DNA from: CAYLSV01 sp964386435
GTDB lineage: Bacteria; Planctomycetota; Phycisphaerae; Tepidisphaerales; Tepidisphaeraceae
DNA length: 7,373 nucleotides
Reading direction: 5' to 3'
Assembly (NCBI GenBank): GCA_964386435.1
Contig: CAYLSV010000140.1
Span: 1 to 7,373 of the forward strand
The notes below the pieces were generated by a model. The model was not told the DNA's origin and made no database searches. It saw only the letters and a program-made list of their open reading frames with translations. Both the position numbers and the translations under genes were made by a program. Positions within the stretch are counted from its first letter, which is position 1. Each line of letters starts with the position of its first letter. Below, in pieces: positions 6,040-7,373 of this stretch.

Positions 6040-6717
6040 TCAACCAGCTCCCAAGTCTTGGATGAATCGTGCATCCGGCGTCACTTCGTCCACCGGCAGA
6101 CCGAGCGCCTCTGCCACGTTGACCTGCACCTTCTGCCGCACCAGTTCGCCCGCAGAGCCACCGACGCCGTGGCGCCTGAGCGCGATGAGCTTCACAACGT
6201 CGCCCACTAACCGAAGCGTCCTCGGCGGTTCCACGCGTGGCGCGAAGACGATGAAGAGCAAGGAAACAATGCCCACCACGCCGAGCAAAATGAATGCACG
6301 GGAAGAAACTCGGCCCTCTGCAGTTCCCGCAACCAGGAGAAGCGGCAGCTTGCTCAGACATGCAATGCCGACCGTGTTCTGTACCCACTGACTGTGCTCG
6401 AGCTTCGGCAACGAGACTTGCGTCGCCCGTTGCAACTCTCGCCACGCGTCCTGTGCCTTGCCGATGGGAAGCACGTCACGCATGGGCGCTGAGGGTTTGA
6501 AGCGCCTGCGACTGAAAAGAGGCCACGCTTCGGCAATGCGACGCACCTCATAGAAGGTTTGCTGCGTAGTGCAGACGTCGCCGCCGCTTGGCATCTTCGA
6601 CAGGATGAGCGTCTCCAGCTCCCCGACCGTCTCGACAAGTTCCGCCTCGTGATCAGTGATGCTGATGCCGAAGGTCTCCTCAACTTCCAGCACAATCTCA
6701 ACGGTCTCCATGCCCAT
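6040..6717 (-). CDS. Acyl-carrier-like membrane protein with permuted half-domains and no phosphopantetheine serine
   Basis: A 225-residue protein. Residues 1-41 (MGMETVEIVLEVEETFGISI...VGELETLIL) resemble helices II-IV of an acyl carrier protein. Residues 45-110 are a charged linker containing a Cys-Thr-x-x-x-Phe-Tyr segment. Residues 114-132 and 141-159 are hydrophobic, giving one or two membrane helices. Residues 167-181 again recall an ACP helix IV. Residues 188-225 resemble ACP helix I and its loop, ending EVTPDARFIQDLGAG exactly where an ACP would continue with D-S-L. The serine that carries phosphopantetheine is absent: the N-terminal half has Gly at its place. The protein therefore probably does not carry acyl groups and may bind a partner or localise a complex at the membrane. 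Function is unknown. Similar N-terminal sequences occur, to my recollection, in planctomycete ACP-like proteins. The start is either ATG 6717 (chosen, it begins the ACP-like helix) or 6735. G+C is visibly lower than in the neighbours. Confidence 0.75.
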   Translation of the reverse strand: MGMETVEIVLEVEETFGISITDHEAELVETVGELETLILSKMPSGGDVCTTQQTFYEVRRIAEAWPLFSRRRFKPSAPMRDVLPIGKAQDAWRELQRATQVSLPKLEHSQWVQNTVGIACLSKLPLLLVAGTAEGRVSSRAFILLGVVGIVSLLFIVFAPRVEPPRTLRLVGDVVKLIALRRHGVGGSAGELVRQKVQVNVAEALGLPVDEVTPDARFIQDLGAG

Positions 6718-6733
6718 GCGGAAATGATACAGC

Positions 6734-7373
6734 ATGTTTCGCGGCACCGATGTTGCGGAATGCTCTGCCGTGGAAGCCGTACTCGACCCGATCGTGCCCC
6801 CGTCGCCGCTCGCCCTGCCCGTCGCCACGCCGCCGCGGACCGACCCGGCCGCGCCCACGCCGTCGCCCAAGCCATGGACGCCGAAGCAGGTCCTCATCAC
6901 ACCCGCCGCCCTCGACCACGACTACGGCCGCGAGCTCCTCGACCGCTTCACCACCCTCGGCCTGCCCGTCACGCGACTCAAGGCCAACCGCGTCAGCCTG
7001 CCCAAGACCGGCCACCCGCAAAAGGACTACGCGCTCGCCAAGAACACGCTCGCCGTCGTCGTCAGCCCGCCGAGCAGCATGAAACTCCAGCCGATCCCGC
7101 CGTCGGCCGACTGGCAGTTCCACCTCGCGGTCGGCTGCCCCGCCCACTGCCAGTACTGCTACCTCGCCGGCTCCCTCAGCGGCCCGCCCATCACCCGTGT
7201 CTTCGCCAACCTCGACGAGATCCTCGACAACAACCGCCACTACGAAGGCCGACTCAACGGCAAAGCCAAACAACGCGGCAAGTCAATCACGCCGGGATCT
7301 GACGACGGCAAGGCCACCTTCGAGGTCTCCTGCTACACCGACGTCCTCGCCCTCGAACACCTCACCGGCGGCC
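6734..7373 (+). CDS. Spore photoproduct lyase family radical SAM protein, N-terminal part
   Basis: The first 213 residues of a gene that runs off the window with its frame still open. Residues 1-46 are Pro/Ala-rich and look disordered. The conserved part begins near W48 (WTPKQVLITPAAL). C135, C139 and C142 form the CxxxCxxC radical SAM motif (GCPAHCQYCYLAG) that binds a 4Fe-4S cluster and SAM, followed by the family block ITRVFANLDEILD. C200 in FEVSCYTD falls where the hydrogen-donating Cys (C141 in Bacillus subtilis SplB) lies, though with about 14 extra residues between the motifs. Spore photoproduct lyase repairs the UV thymine dimer of spores; in a non-spore-former the role is unproven and may be another DNA or nucleotide reaction. 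The ATG at 6734 comes just after an in-frame stop at 6725; GTG codons at 6770 and 6794 are alternatives. Only a weak GGAA (6720-6723) precedes it. It is divergent from the acyl-carrier-like gene. Confidence 0.9.
   Translation, partial: MFRGTDVAECSAVEAVLDPIVPPSPLALPVATPPRTDPAAPTPSPKPWTPKQVLITPAALDHDYGRELLDRFTTLGLPVTRLKANRVSLPKTGHPQKDYALAKNTLAVVVSPPSSMKLQPIPPSADWQFHLAVGCPAHCQYCYLAGSLSGPPITRVFANLDEILDNNRHYEGRLNGKAKQRGKSITPGSDDGKATFEVSCYTDVLALEHLTGG

Noticed and set aside
5999..6042. Frameshift that truncated a complete second ACP domain at the end of the acyl-carrier-like gene
   Set aside because: I read the other minus-strand frames past the stop and found nothing resembling ACP helix II (such as DSLDTVEL), so the ending at DLGAG looks genuine rather than a broken full domain.
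6040..6900. Longer form of the acyl-carrier-like protein starting at 6900
   Set aside because: The extra N-terminus is Gly/Ser/Ala low-complexity sequence that runs antisense to the radical SAM gene. The ACP-like similarity begins at the ATG at 6717.
6559..7302. A 247-codon plus-strand frame and an overlapping 191-codon minus-strand frame over the start of the radical SAM gene
   Set aside because: Both are Arg/Pro or Val/Gly/Asp-rich shadows. The third plus frame, open from 6734 to the window end, carries the CxxxCxxC motif and family blocks.

Overview
The window is GC-rich (about two thirds G+C) bacterial DNA. It most resembles a planctomycete of the Phycisphaerae type. This rests on a large secreted beta-helix protein that combines T5SS/PEP-CTERM-type repeats, a dockerin-like calcium-binding pair and a C-terminal PEP-CTERM sorting signal, on an acyl-carrier-like membrane protein of a kind I associate with planctomycetes, and on the base composition. 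The assignment is an inference from protein style; there is no rRNA or other marker here.

Layout. (1) 1-398, plus: the C-terminal end of S-adenosylhomocysteine hydrolase. (2) 399-633: non-coding, with a strong GC-rich hairpin (425-467), a small palindrome (599-612) and the only clear Shine-Dalgarno sequence in the window (623-628). (3) 634-3153, plus: an 839-residue secreted PEP-CTERM protein. (4) 3161-4417, minus: an APC-superfamily amino acid permease, convergent with the previous gene and only 7 bases from it. (5) 4445-5323, minus: a short-chain dehydrogenase of the general-stress-protein type, 27 bases upstream of the permease and probably co-transcribed with it. (6) 5324-5440: a divergent intergenic region with a 50-base two-stem inverted repeat abutting the dehydrogenase start codon. 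(7) 5441-5965, plus: a small four-helix membrane protein of DoxX/DUF417 type. (8) 6040-6717, minus: an acyl-carrier-like membrane protein whose two ends resemble the two halves of an acyl carrier protein in swapped order, without the phosphopantetheine serine. (9) 6734-7373, plus: the N-terminal part of a spore-photoproduct-lyase family radical SAM enzyme, running off the window and starting almost head-to-head with gene 8.

How the genes relate. The dehydrogenase and permease look like a two-gene operon, and the DoxX-like gene diverges from it across the inverted repeat, so the three could share stress control. The SAH hydrolase and the PEP-CTERM protein are co-oriented but separated by a hairpin that probably ends the first transcript. 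The most unusual item is gene 8 and its near-zero divergent spacing with the photolyase-like gene. No RNA genes, insertion sequences, CRISPR arrays or phage genes were seen.
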